Assembly (NCBI GenBank): GCA_018241265.1
Contig: JAFEEF010000036.1
Span: 62,001 to 126,000 of the forward strand
DNA: 64,000 nucleotides
Direction: 5' to 3'
From: Pseudomonadota bacterium
Lineage (GTDB): Bacteria > Pseudomonadota > Gammaproteobacteria > Burkholderiales > Burkholderiaceae_C
Shown in pieces: positions 1 to 9,438 of this stretch. Both the position numbers and the translations under genes were made by a program. The notes beneath the pieces were generated by a model that saw only the letters and a list, made by a program, of their open reading frames with translations, made no database searches and was not told the origin of the DNA. Position 1 is the first letter of the stretch. Each line of letters opens with the position of its first letter.

Positions 1-62
1 GCCATCTCGGGTGCCCGCGTACCCGCTTCGCGTCCTTCCAGCGTGGGGCGCTTTCTGGACAT
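1..62 (-). CDS. Possible start of rpoS (partial, runs off left edge)
   Basis: An ATG at 62 reading leftward opens a frame of 20 codons to the window edge, beginning MSRKRPTLEG. It lies 30 bases downstream of nlpD. In many beta- and gammaproteobacteria nlpD is followed directly by rpoS, the stationary-phase sigma factor, so this would be its N-terminus. The visible residues are too few and too variable in the family to prove this, and no strong ribosome binding site is seen. The call rests on gene order. Confidence 0.35.
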   Translation of the reverse strand, partial: MSRKRPTLEGREAGTRAPEM

Positions 63-92
63 GGCTCGAGCCTGGTATCGCGGCGTACGGCG

Positions 93-989
93 TCAGCGCG
101 CCGGCAGCATCCGCGCGGGATCGATCGGCTTGCCCAGCTTGCGGATCTCGAAGTGCAGCTGGACCTTGTCGGCGTCGGTCGAACCCATTTCAGCGATCTT
201 CTGGCCGCGCCGCACCGTCTGGTCGTCCTTGACGAGCAGAACCTGGTTGTGCGCGTAGGCCGTCAGGTAGGTGTTGTTGTGCTTGATGATCACGAGGTTG
301 CCGTAGCCGCGCAAGCCCGAGCCGGCGTAGACGACCCGACCGTCGGCCGCCGCGAGCACCGGGTCGCCGGCCTTGCCGCCGATCACGAGGCCCTTGACCT
401 TGCCTTCCTCGAACGATCCGATCACCGGCCCGGCGGCCGGCCAGCCCCAGGTGATGTCGTCGTCGGCGGTCTCGCGCGCCGGCGGTGGCGGCGGCGCGGG
501 TGTCGTGCCGGGTGCGGGCACGGCGGTCGTGACCTTGCCGTCCGGCGTCTTCGCGTCGAGCGGCTTGGTGTCGACGCGCGCGGTGGTGATCGGCCGCGTT
601 GCCGCATTGTTCGGATCGACGTTCGGCGCCACGACGCGCAGCACCTGGCCGACTTCGATGACGTTCGGGTTGTCGAGGTTGTTCCAGTGCGCCAGGTCGC
701 GCCAGCTCTGGCCATTGTCGAGGCCGATGCGGATCAAGGTGTCGCCCGGCTTGACGGTGTAGTAGCCGGGCTTGCCGGCGTACTCGGCATTGGGCAGCTT
801 GGACACGTCGATCGGGCTCGAAGCCGCCTCGGCGGGCGGTACGGCCCCGATCGGCCGCGTGCCGCGGTCTTCGACCGGCGCGCGGTTCCTGGTCGTGCTG
901 CAGGCACCGAGTACGAGCGCCATCAAGCAGACACCGAGAACGGTGCGCAGGCGATCGAAGCCGGTCAGCGAGGGGAAGTCTTTCAGCAT
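93..989 (-). CDS. nlpD: NlpD-like LysM/M23 lipoprotein (amidase activator)
   Basis: A 298-residue outer-membrane lipoprotein predicted to activate cell-wall amidases during septum splitting. The N-terminus is a lipoprotein signal ending in the lipobox LVLGAC with Cys30. A LysM domain covers about residues 76-121 (YTVKPGDTL). After a Pro/Ala/Thr-rich linker, an M23 (LytM) domain covers about 185-298. Two zinc-site motifs of active M23 peptidases are degraded: HxxxD reads VKGLVI, and the final HxH reads QLH. This is typical of NlpD/EnvC regulators, which bind amidases but do not cut peptidoglycan. It is the third gene of a surE-pcm-nlpD run, 13 bases after pcm, and probably precedes rpoS. Confidence 0.93.
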   Translation of the reverse strand: MLKDFPSLTGFDRLRTVLGVCLMALVLGACSTTRNRAPVEDRGTRPIGAVPPAEAASSPIDVSKLPNAEYAGKPGYYTVKPGDTLIRIGLDNGQSWRDLAHWNNLDNPNVIEVGQVLRVVAPNVDPNNAATRPITTARVDTKPLDAKTPDGKVTTAVPAPGTTPAPPPPPARETADDDITWGWPAAGPVIGSFEEGKVKGLVIGGKAGDPVLAAADGRVVYAGSGLRGYGNLVIIKHNNTYLTAYAHNQVLLVKDDQTVRRGQKIAEMGSTDADKVQLHFEIRKLGKPIDPARMLPAR

Positions 990-1002
990 GCAAGGGTCGG
1001 GT

Positions 1003-1839
1003 TCATCCAGCGAGACCTGATCTTAAGGGAACGAAGTGCACGGCTTCGTGCAACGTATGGCGACAGCCGGTCTCGCTGCGGTCGACGACGACCAGCACCT
1101 GGCGCTGCGTGCCCGGCTGGCGCAGCGGCGCGACCAGGCGACCGCCGACCGCGAGCTGGTCCAGCCAGGCCGGCGGCAGCGCTTCGCCGCCGGCGGCGGC
1201 GATGATCGCGTCGTAGGGCGCGTTCGGACCGTGGCCGAGCATGCCGTCGCCGTAGATCAGGCGCAGGTTCGTCGGACGCGCCTCGGCGAGCAGCAGGCGC
1301 GCCTTGTCGTGCAGCGGCTTCAGGCGCTCGATCGAATAGACCTGGCGCGCCAAACGTGCCAGCAGCGCGGCCTGGTAGCCGCAACCGGTGCCGATCTCGA
1401 GCGTCCGGCCGAGGTGGCCGGCGGCGCTCGCGTTCGCGCCGCCGAACAGCAGCTCGAGCATGCGCGCGACGACCGACGGCTTGGAGATGGTCTGGCCGTG
1501 CCCGATCGGCAGGCTGGTGTCTTCATAGGCCTGCGTCACGAGCGCCGCGTCGACGAAGCGGTGGCGCGGTACCGCGGCCATCGCTTGCAGCACGCGCGGG
1601 TCGTTGACGCCGGCCACGCGCAGCCGCTCGGCCATGCGCGCACGCACATCGGCCGAATCGAGCCCGAGGCCCGAGGCCGGAGGCGCGGCCCGCGCGGTCG
1701 CCGCATGCGCATGCTGCACCGGCTGCTGCGGCCGCAGCACGGTACGTGCCGGCGTCTTCGCGTCGCCCGCGCCGGTGGGCGTCGCCTTCGCGAGCTGGTC
1801 GAGGCGCAGCGGAAACTTGGGCGGCGGACGCGCCGTCAT
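1003..1839 (-). CDS. pcm: Protein-L-isoaspartate O-methyltransferase
   Basis: A 278-residue SAM-dependent methyltransferase that repairs isoaspartyl residues in aged proteins. The family motifs are clear: GHGQTISKPSVVARMLELL in the middle and the SAM-binding LEIGTGCGYQAALLARL after it. The first 70 or so residues are an extra Pro/Ala-rich N-terminal extension relative to E. coli Pcm. I chose ATG 1839 (MTARPPPKF) because it falls just after the surE stop at 1853. An ATG at 1896 is possible but would overlap surE. It forms an operon with surE upstream and nlpD downstream. Confidence 0.93.
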   Translation of the reverse strand: MTARPPPKFPLRLDQLAKATPTGAGDAKTPARTVLRPQQPVQHAHAATARAAPPASGLGLDSADVRARMAERLRVAGVNDPRVLQAMAAVPRHRFVDAALVTQAYEDTSLPIGHGQTISKPSVVARMLELLFGGANASAAGHLGRTLEIGTGCGYQAALLARLARQVYSIERLKPLHDKARLLLAEARPTNLRLIYGDGMLGHGPNAPYDAIIAAAGGEALPPAWLDQLAVGGRLVAPLRQPGTQRQVLVVVDRSETGCRHTLHEAVHFVPLRSGLAG

Positions 1840-1852
1840 CGGGTGGCGCCGT

Positions 1853-2599
1853 TCAAACGCCGCCGAGCCACGCGCGCCAGTCGGGGAGCCGCGCATGCTC
1901 GGTCAGGTCGACCTGCATCGGCGTGATCGAGACCTGCCCGTGGCTCGTGGCATGGAAATCGGTGCCGGGGCCGGCTTCGCGCGCATCGCCCGCCGGGCCG
2001 ATCCAGTACATCGTGTCGCCGCGCGGGCTGTCCTGGCGGATCAGTGGCTCGCTCGCATGGCGCCGCCCGAGGCGGGTGACGCTGCGCGGCAACCGGTCGG
2101 CGTCGGCGCGGTTCGGAATGTTGACGTTGAGCAGCCACGGGCCGGACGGCGGTTGGCGCAGCACGTGCTCGATCACGCTGCGCGCGACGCGGCTCGCCGC
2201 CTCGAGCTCGCGCCAGCCCTTGTCGACCTGCGAGAACGCGATCGCCGGGATGCCGAACAGAAAGCCTTCCATCGCCGCCGCGACGGTGCCCGAATACAGC
2301 GTGTCGTCGCCCATGTTGGCACCGTTGTTGATGCCCGAGACGACGAGGTCGGGCCGCGCATCGAGCACGCCGGTGAGCGCCAGATGCACGCAGTCCGACG
2401 GCGTCCCGTTGATGTAGCGGTAGCCGTTGCTCGCGGTGTACACCGACAGCGGCCGGTTCAGCGTGAGCGAGTTCGACGTGCCGCTGGCGTTCTGTTCGGG
2501 GGCGACGACATCGAGGTCGCCGAGCCCCTCGCAGGCGCGCACCAGCGCGGCCAGGCCGGGTGCGAGATAGCCGTCGTCGTTGGCGATGAGGATGCGCAT
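1853..2599 (-). CDS. surE: 5'/3'-nucleotidase SurE
   Basis: A 248-residue metal-dependent nucleoside-monophosphate phosphatase linked to stationary-phase survival. The start [11 protein letters not shown] carries the signature NDDG with the metal-binding Asp pair (residues 8-9), and [12 protein letters not shown] follows, also typical. The reading frame is open further upstream, but the conserved N-terminus fixes ATG 2599. First gene of the surE-pcm-nlpD operon; about 100 bases separate it from the divergent oxidoreductase gene at 2704. Confidence 0.95.
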   Translation of the reverse strand: MRILIANDDGYLAPGLAALVRACEGLGDLDVVAPEQNASGTSNSLTLNRPLSVYTASNGYRYINGTPSDCVHLALTGVLDARPDLVVSGINNGANMGDDTLYSGTVAAAMEGFLFGIPAIAFSQVDKGWRELEAASRVARSVIEHVLRQPPSGPWLLNVNIPNRADADRLPRSVTRLGRRHASEPLIRQDSPRGDTMYWIGPAGDAREAGPGTDFHATSHGQVSITPMQVDLTEHARLPDWRAWLGGV

Positions 2600-2703
2600 C
2601 GGGGCATTGTAGGAGTCGCGTCGCGCGCGCGACGCCGGACGGCGAACACGCTGCGTATCATCCCCCGACCCCACTGCGCGCCCTTTGCGCGAGGAGCTTT
2701 GCG

Positions 2704-3681
2704 ATGCATGCCTGGCTGTGCGAGAACCCGACCGGCATCGATGCCGTGACCTGGCGCGAGCTGCCGACGCCGGCGCCCAAGGCGGGCGAAGTGCGGGTCG
2801 CGATCCGCGCAGCGAGCCTGAACTTTCCGGACATCCTGATCGTCCAGAACAAGTACCAGATGAAGCCGCCGCTGCCGTTCGTGCCGGGCTCGGAGTTCGC
2901 CGGCATCGTCGAAGCGGTCGGTGTAGGCGTCACGCACGTCCAGCCCGGCGATGCGGTGGCCGCGTTCGGCGGCACCGGCGGCTTTGCGACCCACGCCTGC
3001 CCGAGCGCCAGCGCGGTGATGCCGTTGCCGGCGGGCTTCGACTTCGTCGACGCGGCCGCCTTCGTGCTGACCTACGGCACGACGCACCATGCGCTGATGG
3101 ACCGCGGCGCGCTGAAGGCCGGCGAGACGGTGCTGGTGCTCGGCGCGGCCGGCGGCGTCGGCACCGCGGCGATCCAGGTCGCCAAAGCGGCCGGCGCACG
3201 CGTCATCGCGGCCGCGTCGAGCGACGAGAAATGCGCGCTCTGCCGGGAGATCGGCGCCGATGCGACGATCAACTACGCGACCGGCCAACTCCGCGACGAG
3301 CTGAAGACGCTGACCGGCGGCAAGGGCCCCGACATCGTCTACGACCCCGTGGGCGGCGACCTCGCCGAACCGGCGTTCCGTTCGATCGCCTGGCGCGGGC
3401 GCTACCTCGTGATCGGCTTCGCGCAAGGCGCGATCCCGTCGCTGCCGCTGAACCTGCCGCTGCTCAAGGGCGCGTCGCTGGTCGGCGTGTTCTGGGGCGA
3501 CTTCGTGCGCCGCGAGCCCCAGGCCAACGCCGCGATGATGGCGGAGCTGGCGCGCCTCTATGCGGCCGGCAAGGTCAAACCGGTGATCGATCGGCAGATG
3601 CCGATGAGCGCGCTGAAAGAGGCCTACGCGCGCATGGGCAGCCGCCAGGTCCGCGGCAAGCTGGTCTTGACCAATCCCTGA
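2704..3681 (+). CDS. NADPH:quinone oxidoreductase-like MDR enzyme
   Basis: A 325-residue zinc-independent medium-chain dehydrogenase/reductase. The N-terminal GroES-like domain contains [16 protein letters not shown] and [13 protein letters not shown], typical of quinone oxidoreductases. The Rossmann domain has the nucleotide-binding [13 protein letters not shown] near residue 145, and [10 protein letters not shown] further on. No structural zinc Cys cluster is seen. The likely reaction is NADPH-dependent reduction of quinones or enones; the substrate cannot be told from sequence. Start ATG 2704 is preceded by GAGGAG about ten bases upstream. It is transcribed divergently from surE. Confidence 0.9.
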   Translation: MHAWLCENPTGIDAVTWRELPTPAPKAGEVRVAIRAASLNFPDILIVQNKYQMKPPLPFVPGSEFAGIVEAVGVGVTHVQPGDAVAAFGGTGGFATHACPSASAVMPLPAGFDFVDAAAFVLTYGTTHHALMDRGALKAGETVLVLGAAGGVGTAAIQVAKAAGARVIAAASSDEKCALCREIGADATINYATGQLRDELKTLTGGKGPDIVYDPVGGDLAEPAFRSIAWRGRYLVIGFAQGAIPSLPLNLPLLKGASLVGVFWGDFVRREPQANAAMMAELARLYAAGKVKPVIDRQMPMSALKEAYARMGSRQVRGKLVLTNP

Positions 3682-3772
3682 GTCTCGGGGGGCCGCCCGC
3701 GGCCGCGGAGGACTGGCCGGAGCCGCATCGATTGCGCTACCATGCAGCGCAACAAGAATCGTTGGGCCGAGC

Positions 3773-4504
3773 ATGCCAGTCAAGGTCTTGATCGTCGAGG
3801 ACAATCCCGTCGCGCGGAGCTTCCTGACGCGCGTCGTGCGGGAGAGCTTCAGCGACGAGCTGATGATCACCGAGGCCGGCGATCTCGACACCGCGCGCCG
3901 CCAGATCGGCCCGCTGCACGACGGCATCGCGCCGGTCAATCCGTTCAAGCTCGTGCTCGTCGATCTCGAGCTGCCCGACGGCAACGGCATGGAGCTGCTG
4001 GCCGAGCTGGTCCAGTATCCGGCCACCAAGATCGTCACGACGCTCTATTCCGACGACGACCACCTGTTCCCCGCCCTGCAGTGCGGCGCCGACGGCTACC
4101 TGCTGAAGGAAGACCGCTTCGAGGTGCTGGTCGAAGAACTGCAGAAGATCGTGCGCGGCCAGCCGCCGCTGTCGCCGGCGATCGCGCGGCGCCTGTTGAC
4201 CCATTTCCGCCAGGGCCAGAGCGGCGGCGCGAGCAACTCCGGCCCGGTGCCGCTGACGAGCCTGCAGAGCAGCCGGCCGATGCCGCTCGGCAAGGGCGCG
4301 CCGCTCGACCACGAGCGCCTGACGCCGCGCGAGAGCGAGGTGCTGACCTACCTCAGCAAGGGCTTCACGATCAAGGAGATCGCGAGCCTGATGGGCATCA
4401 AGTGGTTCACCGTCAACGACCACATCAAGTCCATCTACAAGAAGCTCAACGTGTCGAGCCGCGCCGAAGCCGCGGTGCTGGCGAGCAAGCAGGGACTGGT
4501 CTGA
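3773..4504 (+). CDS. NarL/LuxR-family response regulator
   Basis: A 243-residue two-component regulator. The receiver domain covers about residues 1-125, with the acidic pair E9-D10, the phospho-acceptor D64 in LVLVDLELPDG, and a conserved Lys in GYLLKED. A linker of about 45 residues is followed by a LuxR-type HTH at about 181-238 (LTPRESEVLTYLSKGFTIKE). It is followed 46 bases later by a large histidine kinase of the HisKA_3 class, the usual partner of this regulator type, so the two probably form one system. Target genes and signal are unknown. Confidence 0.92.
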   Translation: MPVKVLIVEDNPVARSFLTRVVRESFSDELMITEAGDLDTARRQIGPLHDGIAPVNPFKLVLVDLELPDGNGMELLAELVQYPATKIVTTLYSDDDHLFPALQCGADGYLLKEDRFEVLVEELQKIVRGQPPLSPAIARRLLTHFRQGQSGGASNSGPVPLTSLQSSRPMPLGKGAPLDHERLTPRESEVLTYLSKGFTIKEIASLMGIKWFTVNDHIKSIYKKLNVSSRAEAAVLASKQGLV

Positions 4505-4550
4505 CTCAGGCCCTGAGCGCTCGGAGCTTCCGACCTCTCGTCGAGACGCC

Positions 4551-6875
4551 GTGGCGATCGATGCAACCGGTACGCCGCCGCACGGCATCGATGGCGCCGA
4601 GCCATCCGCACCCGAGATACCCGACAACTGGCTGGACGCGCGTTCGCCGCATGGCGGCAGCTGGCTCGATCCGGGCCTGAACCAGTCGGAGCGCCGCGCC
4701 GGATCGCAGTTGCCGCGCTGGCTGAGCTGGCGCATCCGTCTGCTCGTCCTGGTCGCGCTGCTCGGCGCGCTCGGCGTCTTCGCGGTGACGCGCGAGCTGG
4801 CGCGGCTGCCCGACCTCGATGCGACCTGGCGCGCCGGCCCGCAAGGCCGGATCGAACTGGCGAGCAGCGCAGATCCGCGCCTGCAGCAACACGACGGCCG
4901 CGTGCTCGAAGCCATCGTCGGCAAGCAGACGACGCTGGCGCCGGATGCCTCGGTGCTGCAGCGCTCGTCGCGCTGGGTGATCGACGACGGTCTGCGCGCG
5001 CAGTCGGAAGCCGCCAAGGAGCGCCTGGCGGCGCTGCTGGCCGAGCCGCGCCTGAGCCTGCACTTTGCCGACGGCATCGTCGACGACGTCGCACCCCGAC
5101 CGCGCGGCCTCGGCGGCTTGCCGACGCTGTACTGGATCCTCGCGGCGCTCGGCCTGGCGCTCTACATGCTCGGCATGATCGTCGTGCTGGCGCAGCCGTC
5201 GTGGAACAACCTGCTGTATGCGGTGATGGCCTGCTGCCAGGCCGTCAACCTGCTCTTCATGGCGATCGAAGGCTCGCTCGAGCTGACGCAGCCGCAGACC
5301 TTCATCCGGCTCGACATGCCGGTGCGCATGGCGCTCGACCTGCTGACGGCAGCGGCGATGGTGAGCGCTGCGTGCCGCCATCCGCGCCGGCTGCCCGGCG
5401 GCCGCTGGATCATGCTGGCGGCGTGGTGCGCCGTGGCCGTGCTGCTCGGCCTGGCGCAAATGGGCTGGCTGCCGGCCCGCTGGTGGTGGGTGCAAGGCAG
5501 CGTCAGCATGCTGGGTGTGCTGTCGATCGGCCTCCTCACCTGGTCCTACCGCATCGAGCCGCATCCGGCCGCCTTGATGCTGCGCCGCTTCGGCAGCGTG
5601 ATGGCCGGCACGTGGCTGCTGCTGACCGCGGCACTGGCCGCCGCCGATGCTTGGGCACCGGCACCGCAGAACGTCGCGGCGATCGGCTCGATGATCTGGT
5701 ACGTCTCGCTCGCGTCGCTGCTGCTGCTCGTGCCTTTCCTGGCGCGCTCGCAGCTCGTCATGCGCGAGTTCGCGCTGCTCGCCGCGATCAGCACGATCGC
5801 CACGTCGCTCGACCTGCTGTTCGTCGCGGTGTTCGCGTTCAGCCAGTTCGCATCTCTCACCCTTGCGCTGTTCATCTCGCTCGCGGTCTACGCCGGTGCA
5901 CGCCAGTGGATCCTGAACCAGCTCCTCGGCAGCAGCATGCTGACGACCGAGCGCATGTTCGAGCAGCTCTATCGCATCGCCCGCGAGGTCGAGGTGCGGC
6001 CCGAGCGCACGCCGGCGCTCTTGTCGCAGCTCCTGCGCGACCTGTTCGAGCCGATGGAAGCCAAGGTCGTCGGCCGCGAAAGCGCGGCCACGCGCGTCGC
6101 GAGCGACGGCTCGACGATGCTGGTGCCGGTGCCGGTACTCGTCGGCGATGCCGCTGCCGGCTCGGTGATGCTGCGCTTCGCCCAGCACGGCCGGCGGCTC
6201 TTCACGACCGAGGATGCGCGGCTCACCGACCGTATCGTCGAGCAGCTGCGGCGGGCCGTGGCCTTCGACCGTGCAGTCGAGCAGGGACGCACCGAGGAGC
6301 GTCTGCGCCTCGCGCAAGACCTGCACGACGACATCGGCGCGCGCCTGCTGACGCTGATGTACAAGGCGCAGTCGCCCGAGATGGAGGACTACGTCCGCCA
6401 CACGCTGCAGGATCTGAAGACGCTGACGCGCGGCCTCGCCAAGTCGGACCAGCGGCTGTCGCACGCCGCCGCCGAATGGAAAGCCGACCTGACCCAGCGC
6501 CTCACCGCGGCGCAGGTCGCTCTGGTCTGGTCGTTCAACTTCGACGACGACCCGCCGCTGTCGGTCGTGTACTGGTCGGCGCTGACCCGCGTGCTGCGCG
6601 AGCTCGCCAGCAATGCGATCGCGCACGCTCAGGCAGAGCGGCTCGAGATCGTGCTGGTGCTCGCGAAGGGCCGGCTCGACGTGACCGTGATCGACGACGG
6701 GCACGGACGCGACCCCGCGCACTGGTCGCACGGCCTGGGCCTCGGCGGCGTGCGCAAGCGCGTCAAGCAGCTCGGCGGCGAGGTCGAGTGGCGCGAAGCC
6801 GCGCCGCGCGGCATCGCCTGCCATGTGAAGGTGCCGCTGCCGTCGAACCTCGCTCCGGCGACTCAGCCGAGGTAA
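4551..6875 (+). CDS. Membrane sensor histidine kinase (HisKA_3 type)
   Basis: A 774-residue kinase starting at GTG 4551. A short cytoplasmic N-terminus precedes one membrane helix near residue 65, a periplasmic stretch to about residue 190, and then a block of seven or so hydrophobic helices to about residue 455. The cytoplasmic part has a GAF-like region, a dimerisation/phosphoacceptor motif RLAQDLHDDIGARL with His592, and an HATPase domain with the N-box ELASNAIAHA near 687, VIDDGHGRDP, and GLGLGGVRKRV. The arrangement matches the NarX/DesK-like group that pairs with LuxR-type regulators such as the preceding gene. The sensed signal is unknown. The stop overlaps the convergent DUF2630 gene by 13 bases. 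Confidence 0.9.
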   Translation: MAIDATGTPPHGIDGAEPSAPEIPDNWLDARSPHGGSWLDPGLNQSERRAGSQLPRWLSWRIRLLVLVALLGALGVFAVTRELARLPDLDATWRAGPQGRIELASSADPRLQQHDGRVLEAIVGKQTTLAPDASVLQRSSRWVIDDGLRAQSEAAKERLAALLAEPRLSLHFADGIVDDVAPRPRGLGGLPTLYWILAALGLALYMLGMIVVLAQPSWNNLLYAVMACCQAVNLLFMAIEGSLELTQPQTFIRLDMPVRMALDLLTAAAMVSAACRHPRRLPGGRWIMLAAWCAVAVLLGLAQMGWLPARWWWVQGSVSMLGVLSIGLLTWSYRIEPHPAALMLRRFGSVMAGTWLLLTAALAAADAWAPAPQNVAAIGSMIWYVSLASLLLLVPFLARSQLVMREFALLAAISTIATSLDLLFVAVFAFSQFASLTLALFISLAVYAGARQWILNQLLGSSMLTTERMFEQLYRIAREVEVRPERTPALLSQLLRDLFEPMEAKVVGRESAATRVASDGSTMLVPVPVLVGDAAAGSVMLRFAQHGRRLFTTEDARLTDRIVEQLRRAVAFDRAVEQGRTEERLRLAQDLHDDIGARLLTLMYKAQSPEMEDYVRHTLQDLKTLTRGLAKSDQRLSHAAAEWKADLTQRLTAAQVALVWSFNFDDDPPLSVVYWSALTRVLRELASNAIAHAQAERLEIVLVLAKGRLDVTVIDDGHGRDPAHWSHGLGLGGVRKRVKQLGGEVEWREAAPRGIACHVKVPLPSNLAPATQPR

Positions 6876-7096
6876 CCCTCGACCGTGCCCGGATCGCGGA
6901 GCTGCGCGTCGTCGGGGTTCTGGCCGAACTCGCGGCGGGCACGGCGCTGGCGCAGCAGGTCCCAGCACTGGTCGAGCTGGTGCGTCACGGTACGGATGCG
7001 CTCGGAGGTCGCGTCGCTCGCGTCGTTGCTCGCCCGCAGGCGGTGCTCCTCGTCGACGAGCTCGGTGATGTGATCGAGGATGGTCTTGTCGCTCAT
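6863..7096 (-). CDS. DUF2630 family small protein
   Basis: A 77-residue soluble protein of unknown function. MSDKTILDHITELVDEEHRL at the start, LDQCWDLLRQRRARREFG in the middle and a VEGYL C-terminus match the DUF2630 pattern. It is mostly helical and highly charged. I placed the start at ATG 7096, at the conserved family N-terminus; an in-frame ATG at 7345 would add 83 low-complexity residues. It converges on and slightly overlaps the histidine kinase gene. Confidence 0.85.
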   Translation of the reverse strand: MSDKTILDHITELVDEEHRLRASNDASDATSERIRTVTHQLDQCWDLLRQRRARREFGQNPDDAQLRDPGTVEGYLG

Positions 7097-7223
7097 CGAC
7101 GGCTCCTGTGCAAAGCAGGAGCGTAGCGCGGATCGGCCGCCGCGTTTGCTGCGATGATGCGCCCCCGCCCACTCGGCATGGATTCGGGCATGGTCACCAG
7201 CGGTTTCATCCGGCATCGGCGCC

Positions 7224-8468
7224 ATGACGCAAGCGGCTGAGATCGCTGCGCCTGGCGCGCCCGCGCCCCCCGCCCCGATACCCGCACTGGCGATACCGCT
7301 GCTGTCGTTGGCGGCGTTCGCCAGCGGCGTCTCGCTGCGCGTCACCGACCCGCTGCTGCCGCGCCTGGCGGGCGAGTTCTCGATCTCGCTCGGCGCAGCC
7401 TCGCATGTCGTGACCGTCTATTCGGTGGCCTACGGCCTGGCACAGCTCTTCTTCGGGCCGCTCGGCGACCGCTACGGCAAGTACCGCGTCGTCTCCTGGG
7501 CGTGCGCCGCAGCCGGGCTCACGTCGCTGGTCTGCGCGCTGGCGCCAGGGCTCGACGTGTTGCTGGTCGGGCGCCTCTTGACCGGCGCGGCGAGCGCCGC
7601 GGCGATCCCGTTGTCGATGGCCTGGATCGGCGATGTCGTGCCCTACGCGGTGCGCCAGCCGGTCATCGCCCGCTTTCTGATCGGCCAGTTCTTCGGCATC
7701 TCGGGCGGCGTGCTGCTCGGCGGCCTGGCCGCCGACATGCTGGGCCGCCGCGTGCCGTTCGCCATCATCGCGCTGGTGTTCCTGGCGGTCGCACTCGGCC
7801 TCACCCTGCTCGATCGCCGCCTGCCCGCGCACGCCCGCCAGACGCGGCAGGCCGACGGACCGGCGCTGCGCCGGCTCGTCGGCGAGTTCGGCGCTGTGCT
7901 GGCCCGGCCGTGGGCACGCGTGGTGCTGCTGCTGGTCTACCTCGAAGGCGGCTTCGTCTACGGCGCCTTCGCCTTCATCGCGTCGCACCTGCACACGGTG
8001 TTCGGCATCTCGCTGTCGAGCGCAGGGTTCGTCGTGATGCTGTTCGGCCTCGGCGGACTCGTCTTCGCGGCTGCATCGCGCCGCCTGCTGCGCTCGTTCG
8101 GCGAGGCCGGCATCGCGCTCGGCGGCGGCATCCTGATGTGTCTGGCGCTCGGCGCGATCGCGGCTGCGCCGCGTTGGTCGTGGGCCCTGCCGGGTTGCGG
8201 CGTGCTCGGCCTGGGCTTCTACATGCTGCACAACACGCTGCAGACGCATGCGACCCAGATGGCGCCGGAGCGCCGCGGCGCGGCCGTCGCGACGTTCGCG
8301 GCCTGCTTCTTTCTCGGCCAGTCGAGCGGGGTCGCGGCCGCCGGCGCGCTCGTCGGAAGTCTCGGCACGCCCAGCGTGATCGGCGCGGGCGCAACCGGCA
8401 CGCTGCTCGTCGCCGTCGCCTTCTCCGCGCTGCTGGCGTGTTCGCCGCTGGCGCCACGCCGACATTGA
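7224..8468 (+). CDS. MFS transporter
   Basis: A 414-residue major facilitator protein with about twelve hydrophobic segments. The family motif A between helices 2 and 3 is present as GPLGDRYGKYRVV. The first membrane segment follows a short Ala/Pro-rich tail. The fold and length fit small-solute or drug exporters (DHA-like), but the substrate is not predictable. It stands alone between a DUF2630 gene on the other strand and a metallophosphoesterase. Confidence 0.88.
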   Translation: MTQAAEIAAPGAPAPPAPIPALAIPLLSLAAFASGVSLRVTDPLLPRLAGEFSISLGAASHVVTVYSVAYGLAQLFFGPLGDRYGKYRVVSWACAAAGLTSLVCALAPGLDVLLVGRLLTGAASAAAIPLSMAWIGDVVPYAVRQPVIARFLIGQFFGISGGVLLGGLAADMLGRRVPFAIIALVFLAVALGLTLLDRRLPAHARQTRQADGPALRRLVGEFGAVLARPWARVVLLLVYLEGGFVYGAFAFIASHLHTVFGISLSSAGFVVMLFGLGGLVFAAASRRLLRSFGEAGIALGGGILMCLALGAIAAAPRWSWALPGCGVLGLGFYMLHNTLQTHATQMAPERRGAAVATFAACFFLGQSSGVAAAGALVGSLGTPSVIGAGATGTLLVAVAFSALLACSPLAPRRH

Positions 8469-8567
8469 CGTCGGCCCACTCCCGTCTTGAGTTCGATCGG
8501 CATCGCGCCGCATACTGCACAGCCGACAGCGAAGCCCTGCCTGGCACGCCGAGGGAGGCGCGCGCGT

Positions 8568-9413
8568 ATGCCCCGATTGCTGCTCCAGCTCACCGATCTG
8601 CACGTGCGCGTCCCGGGCGCGCTCGTCAACGGCCGGGTCGACACGAATGCGCTGCTGGTGCAGGCGATCCGGTCGGTGAACCGCTTGCCGCAGGCGCCCG
8701 ATGCCGCGGTCGTGACCGGCGACCTGACCGATCTGGCGCATCCCGACGAATACCGGCATCTGCGCACGCTGCTCGAGCCGCTGCGCTGCCCGATCTACCT
8801 GCTGCCGGGCAACCACGACGACCGTGCGGCGTTGCGCGCGGCCTTTCCGGACCACGCCTGTCTGCAAGGCAAAGAGGACTTCATCCAGTACGCCGTCGAC
8901 CTGGGCGGTCTGCGCCTCGTCGGACTCGACAGCTCGGTCTACGGTCAGCCGCACGGTGCGCTGTGTGCCACGAGGCTCGCCTGGCTGGCGCGGACGCTCG
9001 CCGACGCACCGACGCTGCCGACGCTGATCGCGATCCACCATCCGCCGTTCGCGACCGGCATCGGCCACATGGACGAGATGGGACTGCGCGAGGGTGGCGA
9101 GGAATTCGAACGGATCGTGGCCGCCGCGCCGCAGGTCGAGCGCGTGATCTGCGGGCACCTGCACCGCAGCATCCAGCGCCGCTGGGGCGGCACGATCGCG
9201 ATGACCGCGCCATCGACCGCGCATCAGTTGGCGCTCAACCTGTCGGCCGACGCGATCGGCGCCTATACCTTCGAGCCGCCGGGCTACCTGCTGCACGTCT
9301 GGTCGCCGGCGCTCGGCGTCGTCACGCACCTCGCCACCACTGCACCCTGCGAAGGGCCGTATTCGTTCGCCGACGGCAGCTTGGTGCCGTCGGGCGATGG
9401 GCGCCCGGCCTAG
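8568..9413 (+). CDS. Metallophosphoesterase (class III cyclic nucleotide phosphodiesterase/GpdQ-like)
   Basis: A 281-residue calcineurin-like phosphoesterase. All metal-binding blocks are present: LTDLHV near the start, VVTGDLTDLAH, LPGNHDD, AIHHPPF and CGHLHRS. The layout matches CpdA/GpdQ enzymes, which hydrolyse cAMP or glycerophosphodiesters. Which substrate applies here cannot be decided by reading. ATG 8568 is chosen because GAGGGAGG lies about ten bases upstream and the conserved domain starts at once; an upstream ATG at 8487 would add 27 non-conserved residues. Confidence 0.87.
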   Translation: MPRLLLQLTDLHVRVPGALVNGRVDTNALLVQAIRSVNRLPQAPDAAVVTGDLTDLAHPDEYRHLRTLLEPLRCPIYLLPGNHDDRAALRAAFPDHACLQGKEDFIQYAVDLGGLRLVGLDSSVYGQPHGALCATRLAWLARTLADAPTLPTLIAIHHPPFATGIGHMDEMGLREGGEEFERIVAAAPQVERVICGHLHRSIQRRWGGTIAMTAPSTAHQLALNLSADAIGAYTFEPPGYLLHVWSPALGVVTHLATTAPCEGPYSFADGSLVPSGDGRPA

Positions 9414-9438
9414 AGGCCGTGGCGCGATTCGAGAGCGG

